From positions 1,116,001-1,180,000 of the forward strand of contig NZ_CP017946.1 of NCBI RefSeq assembly GCF_003952665.1: a stretch of 64,000 nucleotides of DNA. The letters are read 5' to 3'. The DNA comes from Bosea sp. Tri-49 (lineage in GTDB: Bacteria > Pseudomonadota > Alphaproteobacteria > Rhizobiales > Beijerinckiaceae). The position numbers and the translations under genes are program-made. Each line of letters starts with the position of its first letter. Within the stretch, counting starts at the first letter, position 1. Of this stretch, positions 55,861 to 64,000 are shown piece by piece. The notes below the pieces were generated by a model that saw only the letters and a program-made list of their open reading frames with translations, was not told the DNA's origin and made no database searches.

Positions 55861-58398
55861 ATGACGTCGACGCTTCAGAGCCGGTCCTTGCGCATGCGGC
55901 TCTCTCGATCAGTCGGACTTGCGGCCATCATGGTGGCCGTCAGCGGTAGCGTGGTGTTCGCGCAGTCCGTACTTGTCCAGGGCAACCGTCGTGTCGATGC
56001 GGAGACGATCCGCTCCTATGCGACGGGGCAGGGCTCAAGCCCGCAGGAGATTCGCCAGAATCTCATGGCGACCGGCCTGTTCTCGAACGTTCAGGTCAGC
56101 CGCCGCGGCGCGCAGACCGTCGTCTCGGTCCAGGAGAACGATACGATCAATCGCGTTGCCTTCGAGGGCAACCGTCGTCTGAAGGGCGACGTCCTGCTTG
56201 GCCAGGTCCAGTCCAAGGCCCGCGGTCCGCTGAGCCAGCAGCTCATCGATGCCGATGTCGAGCGCCTCAAGGAAGTCTACCGTCGCGCCGGCTACGGCCT
56301 GGCTACGATCAGCGGCCGCATCCAGCCGCTGCCGAACGGCCGCTCGGACGTGGTCTTCACGGTCGTGGAGAGCGGCAAGACAGGCATCAAGTCGATCAAC
56401 TTCACTGGCAACGGCGCTTATTCCTCGTCGCGCTTGCGCGGCCTGATGAGCTCGACCGAGTCGAACTTCCTGAGCTGGATCAAGACCTCCGACGTCTACG
56501 ATCCGGACCGGATCAACTCCGATCTTGAGCTGATTCGGCGCTACTATCTGAAGAACGGCTACGCCGACTTCCGCATCGTCTCGAACGATGCCCGCTTCGA
56601 TGATGCAGCTGGCGGCTGGGTCGTCGACGTCGCCGTCGATGAAGGCCCACAATACAAGGTCGGCAATGTCTCGGTCGATTCCCGACTGCGTGACGTCGAT
56701 CCGGCTGCGCTGCAGTCGCTCGTCAACACCTCTGCCGGCGACACCTACAATGCCGAGTCGGTCGAGCGCTCGCTGGTCACTCTGACCACTGAGGTGGCGA
56801 AGCGCGGCTACGCTTTTGCGCAGGTCCGCCCACGCGGTGAGCGCGACGCCGCCGGCCAGCAGATCGGCATCACCTATGTGGTCGAGGAAGGGCCGCGGGT
56901 CTATGTCGAGCGCATCAATGTGCGCGGCAACACCCGCACCCGCGATTATGTCGTCCGCCGCGAGCTCGATCTCGGCGAAGGCGACGCTTACAACAAGGTC
57001 TTCGTTGACCGCGCCGAGCGCCGCCTCAACAATCTCGGCTTCTTCAACAAGGTTCGTATCACCAACGAGCCGGGCAGCGCGCCCGATCGCGTGGTCGTCA
57101 ACATCGACGTCGAGGACAAGGCGACTGGCTCGTTCTCGGTCGCCGGCGGTTACTCGACCTCGGACGGCGTCATCGGCGAGGTATCGCTGTCGGAGTCGAA
57201 CTTCCTCGGCCGCGGTCAGTATGTCCGCATCGCTGGCACCATGGGTCAGCGTACCCAGGGCATCGACTTCTCGTTCACCGAGCCCTACTTCCTCGGCCAC
57301 CGCATCGCGGCCGGCTTCGACCTGTTCTCGAAGTTCAACGACAACACCAATGTCGGGTATTTCGAGAGCCGCGTGACCGGCGGCCAGGTCCGTTTCTCCT
57401 TCCCGATCACGGAAGAGTTCTCGATCACGCCGCGCTATTCGATCTACACGACCGAAATCAAGATCCCGAATAGCTTCTCGAAGCCGTATAACGACTGTAG
57501 CGTCCCGCTCGAAGGGATCACACCCGGGACGACGGGCGCCGTGGCGGCTTCGGTGGGCGGCCTCAACTGCCTGACGAATGGCGAAGCGACGGTCGCGGTC
57601 AAGGAAGCGCAGGGCACGACGCTGACCTCGCTGGTCGGCCTGAATTTCAACTACAATTCGCTCGACAATTACCAGAGCCCGCGCAACGGCTTCATCGCCG
57701 AGCTCAAGCCGGAATTCGCGGGCGTCGGTGGCGACTCGAAGTTCCTGCGCGTCAGTGCCGATGCGCGCTACTATCGCGAGTTCCTCGAGGACTTCGTCGG
57801 CATTGCGCGCGTCCAGGCCGGTCACGTTCAGGCCACCGGCGACGATCTGCGCATGATCGACCATTACTTCCTCGGCCCGACACTGGTGCGTGGTTTCGCG
57901 CCCTCCGGCATCGGCCCGCGCGACGTGCTCAACGATCCGACCGGCAACGCACTCGGCGGCACGACCTATTTCGGTGGCTCGCTCGAAGTGCAGTTCCCGA
58001 TCTTCGGCCTGCCGCGTGATCTCGGCCTGAAGGGCGCGGTCTTCGCCGACGCCGGCACGCTGTTCAACTATGACGGCGGTTCGAAGTCGGTCACCAACCC
58101 CAATTTCGGGACCTGCCCTGCAGGTTCGGAAGCGCGCCAGTTCAACGTCAGCATCCAAAGTGGCTTCCAGAGCAACGTGGCCTGCGTGCGCGACAAGAAC
58201 ATCATCCGTTCGTCGGTCGGCGTGAGCTTGCTCTGGCAGTCGCCGCTCGGCCCGATCCGCTTCGACTATGCCTACGCCCTGTCGAAGGACGACGGCCAGT
58301 TCGGCACGGCGGTCCTTCCCAACGGCCAGACCATCACCGGCAAGTTCGGCGGCGACCGGACGCAGGCCTTCCGCTTCTCGGGCGGCGCCCGCTTCTGA
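55861..58398 (+). CDS. bamA: Outer membrane protein assembly factor BamA
   Basis: An 845-residue Omp85 protein that inserts beta-barrels into the outer membrane. It has a signal peptide (about 1-35, VVFAQS), five POTRA repeats up to about residue 435 (examples: INRVAFEGNRRLKGDVLLGQ; INVRGNTRTRDYVVRRELDL) and a 16-strand barrel with the SLSESNFLGRGQ and GIDFSFTEPYFLG motifs, ending in an aromatic-terminated strand (FRFSGGARF). The ATG at 55861 gives the standard N-terminus; upstream in-frame codons are not conserved. It is followed by lpxD 36 bases later. Confidence 0.97.
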   Translation: MTSTLQSRSLRMRLSRSVGLAAIMVAVSGSVVFAQSVLVQGNRRVDAETIRSYATGQGSSPQEIRQNLMATGLFSNVQVSRRGAQTVVSVQENDTINRVAFEGNRRLKGDVLLGQVQSKARGPLSQQLIDADVERLKEVYRRAGYGLATISGRIQPLPNGRSDVVFTVVESGKTGIKSINFTGNGAYSSSRLRGLMSSTESNFLSWIKTSDVYDPDRINSDLELIRRYYLKNGYADFRIVSNDARFDDAAGGWVVDVAVDEGPQYKVGNVSVDSRLRDVDPAALQSLVNTSAGDTYNAESVERSLVTLTTEVAKRGYAFAQVRPRGERDAAGQQIGITYVVEEGPRVYVERINVRGNTRTRDYVVRRELDLGEGDAYNKVFVDRAERRLNNLGFFNKVRITNEPGSAPDRVVVNIDVEDKATGSFSVAGGYSTSDGVIGEVSLSESNFLGRGQYVRIAGTMGQRTQGIDFSFTEPYFLGHRIAAGFDLFSKFNDNTNVGYFESRVTGGQVRFSFPITEEFSITPRYSIYTTEIKIPNSFSKPYNDCSVPLEGITPGTTGAVAASVGGLNCLTNGEATVAVKEAQGTTLTSLVGLNFNYNSLDNYQSPRNGFIAELKPEFAGVGGDSKFLRVSADARYYREFLEDFVGIARVQAGHVQATGDDLRMIDHYFLGPTLVRGFAPSGIGPRDVLNDPTGNALGGTTYFGGSLEVQFPIFGLPRDLGLKGAVFADAGTLFNYDGGSKSVTNPNFGTCPAGSEARQFNVSIQSGFQSNVACVRDKNIIRSSVGVSLLWQSPLGPIRFDYAYALSKDDGQFGTAVLPNGQTITGKFGGDRTQAFRFSGGARF

Positions 58399-58434
58399 CC
58401 GGCGGGGCGCACGCGCCCCGCAACGGATCATCTT

Positions 58435-59499
58435 ATGGCAGATCCCAGTTTCTTTCCGATCGCGACCTCGCTGTCCTTCAGCGAGGTCGCTTCCTTGTCG
58501 GGCACCGCCTTGCCGGAGGGCGTCGATCCGGAGCGCCGGATCGAGGGCGTGGCGCCACTCGAGACGGCCGGCGGCAGCGACACCGCCTATATGGACAATC
58601 CGAAATATGTCGCGGCGCTGGCCGCGACCTCGGCCGCACTCTGCTTCGTTTCACCGCGTTTTGCCGCACGCGTGCCGGCCGGGACGGTCGCCCTGATTAC
58701 GCCGGCGCCCTACCATGCTTTCGCCAAGCTGCTCTCGGTCTTCCATCCACAGGCATTGCGGCCAGGCTCGATGTTCGGCTCGGCCGGCGTTGCACCAGGC
58801 GCCTTCGTGCATGCGACGGCAAAGCTCGAGGCCGATGTCACCGTCGATCCCGGTGCGGTGATCGGCCCCGGTGCCGAGATCGGCGCCGGCACGGTGATTG
58901 GACCGCATGCTGTGATCGGCCCACAGGTCCGGATCGGACGGCAATGTGCTGTTGGAGCCGGCTCGACGCTGCAGGCGGCGCTGATCGGCAATCGCGTCAT
59001 CATTCATCCCGGCGCACGCATCGGCCAGGACGGGTTCGGTTTCGCCATGGGGCCGAAGGGGCACATGAAGGTGCCGCAGGTCGGCCGCGTCATCATCCAG
59101 GACGATGTCGAGATCGGCGCCAACACGACGATCGATCGCGGCGCCAGCCGTGACACGGTGATTGGTGAGGGCACCAAGATCGATAATTTCGTGCAGATCG
59201 GCCATAACTGCGTCATCGGACGGCATTGCGTCATCTGCGCCCAGGTCGGCATGGCCGGCTCCACCACACTGGAGGATTTCGTCGTGCTCGGCGGTCAGGT
59301 TGGACTGGCGGGGCATCTGACGGTCGGGATGGGCGCACAGATCGCGGCGCAGAGCGGTGTTGCCGGCGACGTCCCGCGTGGCGCGCGCTATGGCGGCTAT
59401 CCTGCACAGCCGGCACTAAGCTGGGCGCGCGAAGCCGCACTGCTCAAGCAATTGGTCGCCAAGCGCGGCAAAGGCCCGGCTGGCGGCGAAAACGCTTGA
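58435..59499 (+). CDS. lpxD: UDP-3-O-(3-hydroxyacyl)glucosamine N-acyltransferase LpxD
   Basis: A 354-residue lipid A biosynthesis enzyme that N-acylates UDP-3-O-acyl-glucosamine. An N-terminal uridine-binding domain (DNPKYVAAL) is followed by many left-handed beta-helix hexapeptide repeats (for example [20 protein letters not shown]). The catalytic His is in [11 protein letters not shown] (region 255-265). Length matches the family. It is part of lpxD-fabZ-lpxA-lpxI-lpxB, and its ATG lies 36 bases after bamA. Confidence 0.96.
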   Translation: MADPSFFPIATSLSFSEVASLSGTALPEGVDPERRIEGVAPLETAGGSDTAYMDNPKYVAALAATSAALCFVSPRFAARVPAGTVALITPAPYHAFAKLLSVFHPQALRPGSMFGSAGVAPGAFVHATAKLEADVTVDPGAVIGPGAEIGAGTVIGPHAVIGPQVRIGRQCAVGAGSTLQAALIGNRVIIHPGARIGQDGFGFAMGPKGHMKVPQVGRVIIQDDVEIGANTTIDRGASRDTVIGEGTKIDNFVQIGHNCVIGRHCVICAQVGMAGSTTLEDFVVLGGQVGLAGHLTVGMGAQIAAQSGVAGDVPRGARYGGYPAQPALSWAREAALLKQLVAKRGKGPAGGENA

Positions 59500-59590
59500 T
59501 CTCACGCCGGCTTCCGGCAAAACCAGCTTTCATGACGGGTGGTGGCGAACGTCCCGCGCAGGCTGCGGGCGCCCGAGGAGAAACGACACG

Positions 59591-60049
59591 ATGACGGATG
59601 CGACGAAAGCGCTCGGCGTGGCCGATATCCAGAAGATCATGGCCTGCATCCCGCATCGCTATCCGTTCCTGCTGGTGGACAAGGTCGTCGAGATCGACGG
59701 GGATGCGTCGGGCGTCGGCATCAAGAACGTCACCTTCAACGAGCCGCAGTTTACCGGGCACTTTCCCGGCCGGCCGGTCTTTCCGGGCGTGCTCATGATC
59801 GAGGCCATGGCTCAGACAGCGGGTGTGCTCGTTGTCAGCGCGCGCGGCAGCGACGATCTCGCGGTCACTACGGTATTGTTCACCACCATCGACAAGGCCA
59901 AGTTCCGCAAGCCTGTCGTTCCGGGCGACACGCTGCGGTTCCATCTCACCAAGCTGGCGCATAAGCGCAATATCTGGTTCTACCGTGGTGAGGCCAAGGT
60001 CGACGGTGTGCTCGTCGCCGAGGCCGAGCTGTCGGCGATGGTCGTGTAA
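59591..60049 (+). CDS. fabZ: 3-hydroxyacyl-ACP dehydratase FabZ
   Basis: A 152-residue hot-dog-fold dehydratase of fatty acid synthesis, acting on 3-hydroxyacyl-ACP, the same substrates that feed lipid A. The catalytic His and Glu are in [19 protein letters not shown]. The N-terminal [14 protein letters not shown] is characteristic. The ATG at 59591 follows a GGAGAAACGACACG leader. It sits between lpxD and lpxA, so dehydratase and acyltransferase compete for the same pool. Confidence 0.96.
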   Translation: MTDATKALGVADIQKIMACIPHRYPFLLVDKVVEIDGDASGVGIKNVTFNEPQFTGHFPGRPVFPGVLMIEAMAQTAGVLVVSARGSDDLAVTTVLFTTIDKAKFRKPVVPGDTLRFHLTKLAHKRNIWFYRGEAKVDGVLVAEAELSAMVV

Positions 60050-60101
60050 CCGGGGGATCGCAATGCACGCTCCCGTTCCCGGCCAGATGCAGGATTCCGC
60101 C

Positions 60102-60911
60102 ATGAGCACCTCGATCCACCCGATGGCGATCGTCGACCCGTCTGCCAAGCTGGGCACGGGCGTCAAGATTGGCCCGTTCTGTACTATTGGCCCAGATGTC
60201 ACCCTTGGTGATGGTGTCGAGCTGATCAGCCATGTCGTGGTCGCGGGCCTTACGACGATCGGTCCGCGCACCAAGATCTATCCCTTCGCCTCGATCGGCC
60301 ATCCGCCGCAGGATCTGAAGTACAAGGGCGAGCCGTCGACGCTGACGATCGGCGCCGATTGCGTGATCCGCGAAGGCGTGACGATGAATCCGGGCACCGA
60401 GGGCGGCGGCATGAAGACCGTCGTTGGCGATCGTGGGCTGTTCCTGGCCAACTGTCATGTCGGCCATGACAGCATCATCGGCAACAATGTCATCTTCTCC
60501 AACAATGTGATGTGCGCCGGGCATGTGACCGTCGGCGATTTCGTCATCGTCAGCGGCGGGACCGGCCTGCAGCAGTTCGTGCGCATCGGCGATCACGCCT
60601 TCATCGGTGGCGGCTCGGGCGTTCTGCTCGACGTCATCCCGTTCGGGATGGTGCGCGACAACCCGGCCCATCTCGCCGGCCTCAACCTCGTCGGTCTCAA
60701 GCGGCGCGGCTTCTCGCGCGAGCAGATCCACGAATTGCGCCGCGCCTACCGCCTGTTGTTCGCCGACGAGGGCACGCTTTCGGAGCGGGTCGAGGACGTT
60801 GCCGGCGAGTTCGCCGAGCATCCGCTGATCCACGAAATCCTCGACTTCATCCGTGCCGGCGGCGACCGGGGCATCTGCGTGCCGCGTGACGTGAACGCGC
60901 CCGAGCGGTGA
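60102..60911 (+). CDS. lpxA: UDP-N-acetylglucosamine acyltransferase LpxA
   Basis: A 269-residue enzyme for the first step of lipid A synthesis. Beta-helix hexapeptides dominate (SAKLGTGVKIGPFCTIGPDV) and the catalytic His lies in NCHVGHDSIIGNN; the C-terminal helical domain has RRGFSREQIHELRRAYRLLF. I chose the ATG at 60102, which aligns with family N-termini (IHPMAIVD) and has an AGGA site; an earlier ATG at 60063 with a GGGGGAT site would add 13 residues. Its stop overlaps the lpxI start. Confidence 0.93.
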   Translation: MSTSIHPMAIVDPSAKLGTGVKIGPFCTIGPDVTLGDGVELISHVVVAGLTTIGPRTKIYPFASIGHPPQDLKYKGEPSTLTIGADCVIREGVTMNPGTEGGGMKTVVGDRGLFLANCHVGHDSIIGNNVIFSNNVMCAGHVTVGDFVIVSGGTGLQQFVRIGDHAFIGGGSGVLLDVIPFGMVRDNPAHLAGLNLVGLKRRGFSREQIHELRRAYRLLFADEGTLSERVEDVAGEFAEHPLIHEILDFIRAGGDRGICVPRDVNAPER

Positions 60912-61777
60912 ATACAGGGCCGGCCGACGCAACTGGCCGGCCGCAGGGCCGGCGCATCGCCGTCCTGGCCGGCCGTGGCGAATATCCGTTGCGGGTCGCG
61001 AGTGCGGCTGCAGCGCAGGGGGCGAGCGTCTATGTCGCCGTGCTCACCGGTGCGGGCGATCCAGCCGACTACGCTACCTACGACGCCAGGGAGTATCGCC
61101 TGGGTCAGCTCGGGCGCTTCCTCGACGAGATCAAGCGCCGCGAGATCGACGAGATCGTCATGGTCGGCGCGCTGCCGCGACCAAGCTTTGGTGCGCTGGC
61201 GCCGGAACTGTCGACGCTGAAATACTTGCCGCATTTCGCCCGCGCCTTTCAGGGCGGTGATGATCATCTGCTGCGCGGCGTCGTCGCCTTCTTCGAGGGG
61301 CAGGGACTGCGCGTGCTTGGACCGGCCGAGTTGGCCCCGGATCTCGTCGCGCCCTTGGGCTCACTAGGGCGACATAAGCCCGCAGCCGTCGCGCGCGAAG
61401 CGATTGCGACCGGATTCAACCTACTCGCTGCGCTCTCGCCCTTCGACATCGGCCAGGCGGCGATCATCGCCGACCATCGCGTCGTCGCTGTCGAGGCTGC
61501 CGAAGGCACCGATGCGATGATCGAGCGCGTCGCCGGCCTCGTCCAGGCCGGGCGCCTCAAGCCGGGCAAGGGCGACGGCGTCCTGATCAAGGCGCCGAAG
61601 CTTGGGCAGGATTTGCGGGTCGACATGCCCGCGATCGGCCCGGACACGGTGGCGCGCGTGGCAGCGGCTGGTCTTGCCGGCATTGCGGTCAAGGCCGGCA
61701 GTGTCCTGATCGGTGACCGGGGCCGGCTGGCGACACTGGCGGATACATCTGGCGTGTTCATCGAGGGCGTGGCGTGA
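60908..61777 (+). CDS. lpxI: UDP-2,3-diacylglucosamine pyrophosphatase LpxI
   Basis: A 289-residue LpxI (DUF1009), which hydrolyses UDP-2,3-diacylglucosamine to lipid X. Many alphaproteobacteria use LpxI in place of LpxH. Motifs are IAVLAGRGEYPL near the start, GRHKPAAVAREAI in the middle and the C-terminal GDGVLIKAPKLGQDLRVDMP plus IGPDTV. The start is GTG at 60908, overlapping the lpxA stop; its own stop overlaps the lpxB start. Confidence 0.95.
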   Translation: MNTGPADATGRPQGRRIAVLAGRGEYPLRVASAAAAQGASVYVAVLTGAGDPADYATYDAREYRLGQLGRFLDEIKRREIDEIVMVGALPRPSFGALAPELSTLKYLPHFARAFQGGDDHLLRGVVAFFEGQGLRVLGPAELAPDLVAPLGSLGRHKPAAVAREAIATGFNLLAALSPFDIGQAAIIADHRVVAVEAAEGTDAMIERVAGLVQAGRLKPGKGDGVLIKAPKLGQDLRVDMPAIGPDTVARVAAAGLAGIAVKAGSVLIGDRGRLATLADTSGVFIEGVA

Positions 61778-62949
61778 CCCGCCCGTTCAAGCTCTTCATC
61801 ATTGCCGGCGAAGCATCGGGCGATGCACTCGGCGCGCGCTTCGTGGCGCGGCTACGTGAAGTGCTCGGCGACCGACCGCTCGAATTGTCGGGCGTCGGCG
61901 GCGAGGCGCTGATTGCGGAAGGACTGCACAGCGTCTTCCCGCAGGAGGACATCGCCGTGATGGGCTTTGGCCCGGTGGTGGCGCGCCTGCCATTGCTGTT
62001 GCGCCGAATGTCGGATGCAGCGCGCGCCGCCGCAGCCTTCAAGCCCGACCTGATGCTCACCATCGACGCACCTGATTTCAGCCTGCGCGTCGCGAAGAAA
62101 GTTAGGCAGCTCGCCCCCACGATACCAACGGCGCATTGGGTCTGTCCGAGCGTCTGGGCCTGGCGCCAGGGGCGGGCAAAGCGCATGCGCCCGCATATCG
62201 ACCGGATTCTTGCATTGCTCCCCTTCGAGCCGGCCGCATTGGCGCGCCTCGGCGGGCCGGAGACCATCTATGTCGGCCATCCGCTGATCGAGCGGCTGGA
62301 GGCTTACCGGCCCGGTCCGAACGAAGCTGTGCAGCGTGATGATGCGGCTGCGCCGACGATCCTGGTCCTGCCCGGTAGCCGACGCTCTGAGATCCGGCAT
62401 CTGATGCCGCCTTTCGGCGAGGCGATCGCGCTGGTCGCCGAGCGGTTGCCGCAGGCCTGCTTCGTTCTTCCCGCTGTGCCGCGCCTGGTCGATGAGATCA
62501 CGGCTCTCAGCGCCGGCTGGCGGATCAAGCCGGAAATCGTCACCGGTGAGCCCGCGAAGCTGGCGGCATTCCGACGGGCTCGCGCGGCGCTGGCTGCCTC
62601 GGGCACCGTGACGCTTGAGCTGGCGCTGGCACAGGTGCCGACGGTCGCGGCCTATCGCGGAGCCGGCTGGGAAGCTGTGCTGGCGCGGCACCTGATCAAA
62701 CTGCCGACCGTGATCCTGCCAAACCTGATCATCGGCGAGAGTGCGGTGCCGGAGTTCATCCAGGACGAAGCTTCGCCTCAGGCCCTCGCCGAGGCGCTGC
62801 TCGCGGCGCTGGCCGAAGGGCCCGCGCGCCAGCGCCAGCTCGACGGCTTCGCGACGGTCGAGCTGAACATGCGCAGCGCCGGGCAGAGCCCGGCGGCGAA
62901 CGCCGTCGATGCGGCGCTCGCCCTCGTTCGGGAGCCGACAGGCGGCTAA
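61774..62949 (+). CDS. lpxB: Lipid A disaccharide synthase LpxB
   Basis: A 391-residue glycosyltransferase that joins lipid X to UDP-diacylglucosamine. The N-terminal FIIAGEASGDALGARFV, then GVGGEALIAEG and the YVGHPLIERL segment identify the family; the C-terminal ASGTVTLELALAQVPTVAAY is also conserved. The start is a GTG at 61774 overlapping lpxI by four bases. It is the last gene of the cluster; in many relatives gltA follows, but here a minus-strand Bug-type gene begins seven bases later. Confidence 0.95.
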   Translation: MTRPFKLFIIAGEASGDALGARFVARLREVLGDRPLELSGVGGEALIAEGLHSVFPQEDIAVMGFGPVVARLPLLLRRMSDAARAAAAFKPDLMLTIDAPDFSLRVAKKVRQLAPTIPTAHWVCPSVWAWRQGRAKRMRPHIDRILALLPFEPAALARLGGPETIYVGHPLIERLEAYRPGPNEAVQRDDAAAPTILVLPGSRRSEIRHLMPPFGEAIALVAERLPQACFVLPAVPRLVDEITALSAGWRIKPEIVTGEPAKLAAFRRARAALAASGTVTLELALAQVPTVAAYRGAGWEAVLARHLIKLPTVILPNLIIGESAVPEFIQDEASPQALAEALLAALAEGPARQRQLDGFATVELNMRSAGQSPAANAVDAALALVREPTGG

Positions 62950-62956
62950 CGGTCTA

Positions 62957-63952
62957 TTATTCGACGACCGCGCCGGAGGCCTTGGCGATCGGCCCCCATT
63001 TCGCCAGCTCGGCCTTGACGTGCTCGCCCAGCGCTTCCGGCGTCGAGCCGACGATGACCGCGCTGACATCCTCCAGACGCTGCTTCACATTGGCGTCCTT
63101 GAGCGATTCATTGGCGGCGCTGTTGATCTTGTCGATCACCGGGCGCGGCATGTTGGCCGGGCCGAACAGCGCGTTCCAGGTATAGGTCTCGTAGCCGGCA
63201 AGCCCGCCCTCAGCGATGGTCGGCAGGTCCGGGAAGGAGGAGACGCGCTCCTTGGTGGTGACGCCGATGGCGCGCAATTGCCCGCTGCGAATGAACTGCG
63301 CCGAGGAGGGCAGGTTGTCGAACATGATCGGCACCGCGCCGGCGACGACGTCGTTGAGGGCCGGGCCGGCGCCGCGATAGGGCACATGGTTCATGCTGAC
63401 GCCGCCGAGCGACTTGAACAGCTCGCCGGAGAGATGCAGCGGCGTACCGACGCCGGAGGAGGCGTAGGAGTATTTGCCGGGGTTGTCCTTCAGCAGCTTG
63501 ATCACCTCCGGCACGGTCTTGGCCGGGAAGCTCGGATGCACGACCATGACGTTGGGCACGACAGCGAGCAGCGAGATCGGCGTGAAGTCCTTGACCGCGT
63601 CGAAGGTCACGGTCTTCAGGATCGCCGGATTGAGCGCGTGGGTCGAGATGGTGCCGAGCAGCAGCGTGTAGCCGTCGGGGGTGGCCCGGGCGACCGCGGT
63701 CGAGCCGATATTGCCACCGGCGCCGGCGCGGTTGTCGATCACGATGGACTGGCCGAGCAATTCGCCCATCTTCTGGCCGACGAGGCGCGCAACGATGTCG
63801 GTCGAGCCGCCGGCGGCGAAGGGCACGATCAGAGAGATCGGCCGCGTCGGGAACTGCGCCTGGGCAAAAGCCGAGCCGGCTGCGCCGGCGAAGGGCAGGG
63901 CGGAGGCGCCGGCGAGGAATCCGCGGCGGCTGAGACCTTCGGTTGTCGACAT
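62957..63952 (-). CDS. Bug-family (TctC-type) periplasmic solute-binding protein
   Basis: A 331-residue extracytoplasmic binding protein for tripartite tricarboxylate-type transport. The N-terminus has a Tat-like signal (SRRGFLAGASALPFAGAAG) and the mature part starts near FPTRPISLIVPFAAGGSTD, the family's first ligand loop. Further motifs are NRAGAGGNIGSTAVA and the C-terminal VPYRGAGPALND. Ligands of the family include carboxylates and amides; none can be chosen here. No TctA or TctB partner genes lie nearby, as is common for orphan Bug proteins. The ATG at 63952 has AAGAGG near it. Confidence 0.93.
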   Translation of the reverse strand: MSTTEGLSRRGFLAGASALPFAGAAGSAFAQAQFPTRPISLIVPFAAGGSTDIVARLVGQKMGELLGQSIVIDNRAGAGGNIGSTAVARATPDGYTLLLGTISTHALNPAILKTVTFDAVKDFTPISLLAVVPNVMVVHPSFPAKTVPEVIKLLKDNPGKYSYASSGVGTPLHLSGELFKSLGGVSMNHVPYRGAGPALNDVVAGAVPIMFDNLPSSAQFIRSGQLRAIGVTTKERVSSFPDLPTIAEGGLAGYETYTWNALFGPANMPRPVIDKINSAANESLKDANVKQRLEDVSAVIVGSTPEALGEHVKAELAKWGPIAKASGAVVE

Positions 63953-64000
63953 GAGCGGTGAACCTCTTTTGTGGGTCGGCGACTGTAGCGTACCAGACGC

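Noticed and set aside
56035-58431. A 798-codon minus-strand frame opposite bamA
   Set aside because: The plus-strand frame has complete BamA domains; the antisense frame has no motif, signal peptide or ribosome site.
60063-60101. Longer LpxA start at 60063
   Set aside because: Its ribosome site is good, but the added 13 residues fall outside the family's N-terminal alignment; kept as an alternative.

Overview
The window looks like chromosomal DNA of a high-GC alphaproteobacterium of the order Hyphomicrobiales (Rhizobiales). The evidence is the gene order rpsB-tsf-pyrH-frr-uppS-cdsA-dxr-rseP-bamA-lpxD-fabZ-lpxA-lpxI-lpxB, an LpxI-type lipid A pathway, a SUF operon preceded by an Irr-type iron box, a GAAC-N7-GAAC LexA box, and rhizobial-type intergenic palindromes. 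A Bosea-like genus is my best guess from general resemblance only. No rRNA, tRNA, insertion sequence or CRISPR array was seen.

Layout. 1-8.7 kb: mixed housekeeping genes (partial M23 peptidase, Bcp peroxiredoxin, large AsmA-like protein, tyrS, a DUF1127 protein divergent from a LysR regulator, an alpha/beta hydrolase). 8.8-15.9 kb: SUF iron-sulfur operon (cysteine desulfurase, sufB, sufC, sufD, a tautomerase, sufS, sufT), with a promoter/Irr operator in front and a strong terminator behind; no iscR or sufA is present. 15.9-23.8 kb: accessory block with two divergent secreted caspase-like proteins (one fused to an outer-membrane beta-barrel), a methyltransferase with a regulatory domain, and a membrane protein joining a transposase-like zinc ribbon to a lytic transglycosylase. 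23.9-36.4 kb: part of a type VI secretion locus (tssK-tssL-tssM-tagF-pppA-ppkA on the minus strand) and, divergently, a three-gene operon whose middle gene is a PAAR-tipped protein with an N-terminal ADP-ribosyl-cyclase-like (CD38-like) domain, a strong candidate NAD-consuming effector. 36.5-47.3 kb: a PAS sensor without output domain, an EamA transporter, a LexA-controlled 36-residue membrane peptide, dnaE, an FkbM methyltransferase, nicotinamidase, a diguanylate cyclase, a RidA protein and small proteins. 47.4-63 kb: the conserved translation, isoprenoid and envelope cluster. The right end holds a Bug-type solute-binding protein.

How the genes work together. The 47.4-63 kb cluster joins translation factors (S2, EF-Ts, RRF), UMP kinase, undecaprenyl and CDP-diacylglycerol synthesis, the MEP pathway (dxr), envelope stress proteolysis (rseP), outer-membrane protein insertion (bamA) and lipid A synthesis. 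The SUF genes build Fe-S clusters and are probably throttled by Irr when iron is scarce. The T6SS genes encode the baseplate adaptor and membrane complex plus a threonine-phosphorylation switch (PpkA kinase, PppA phosphatase, TagF). Sheath, tube, VgrG, ClpV and Fha genes must lie elsewhere.

The most interesting points are the CD38-like PAAR effector operon (34.1-36.4 kb), the LexA-boxed 36-residue peptide (39.2 kb), the caspase/beta-barrel fusion (15.9-18.1 kb) and the zinc-ribbon/transglycosylase fusion (21.8-23.4 kb).
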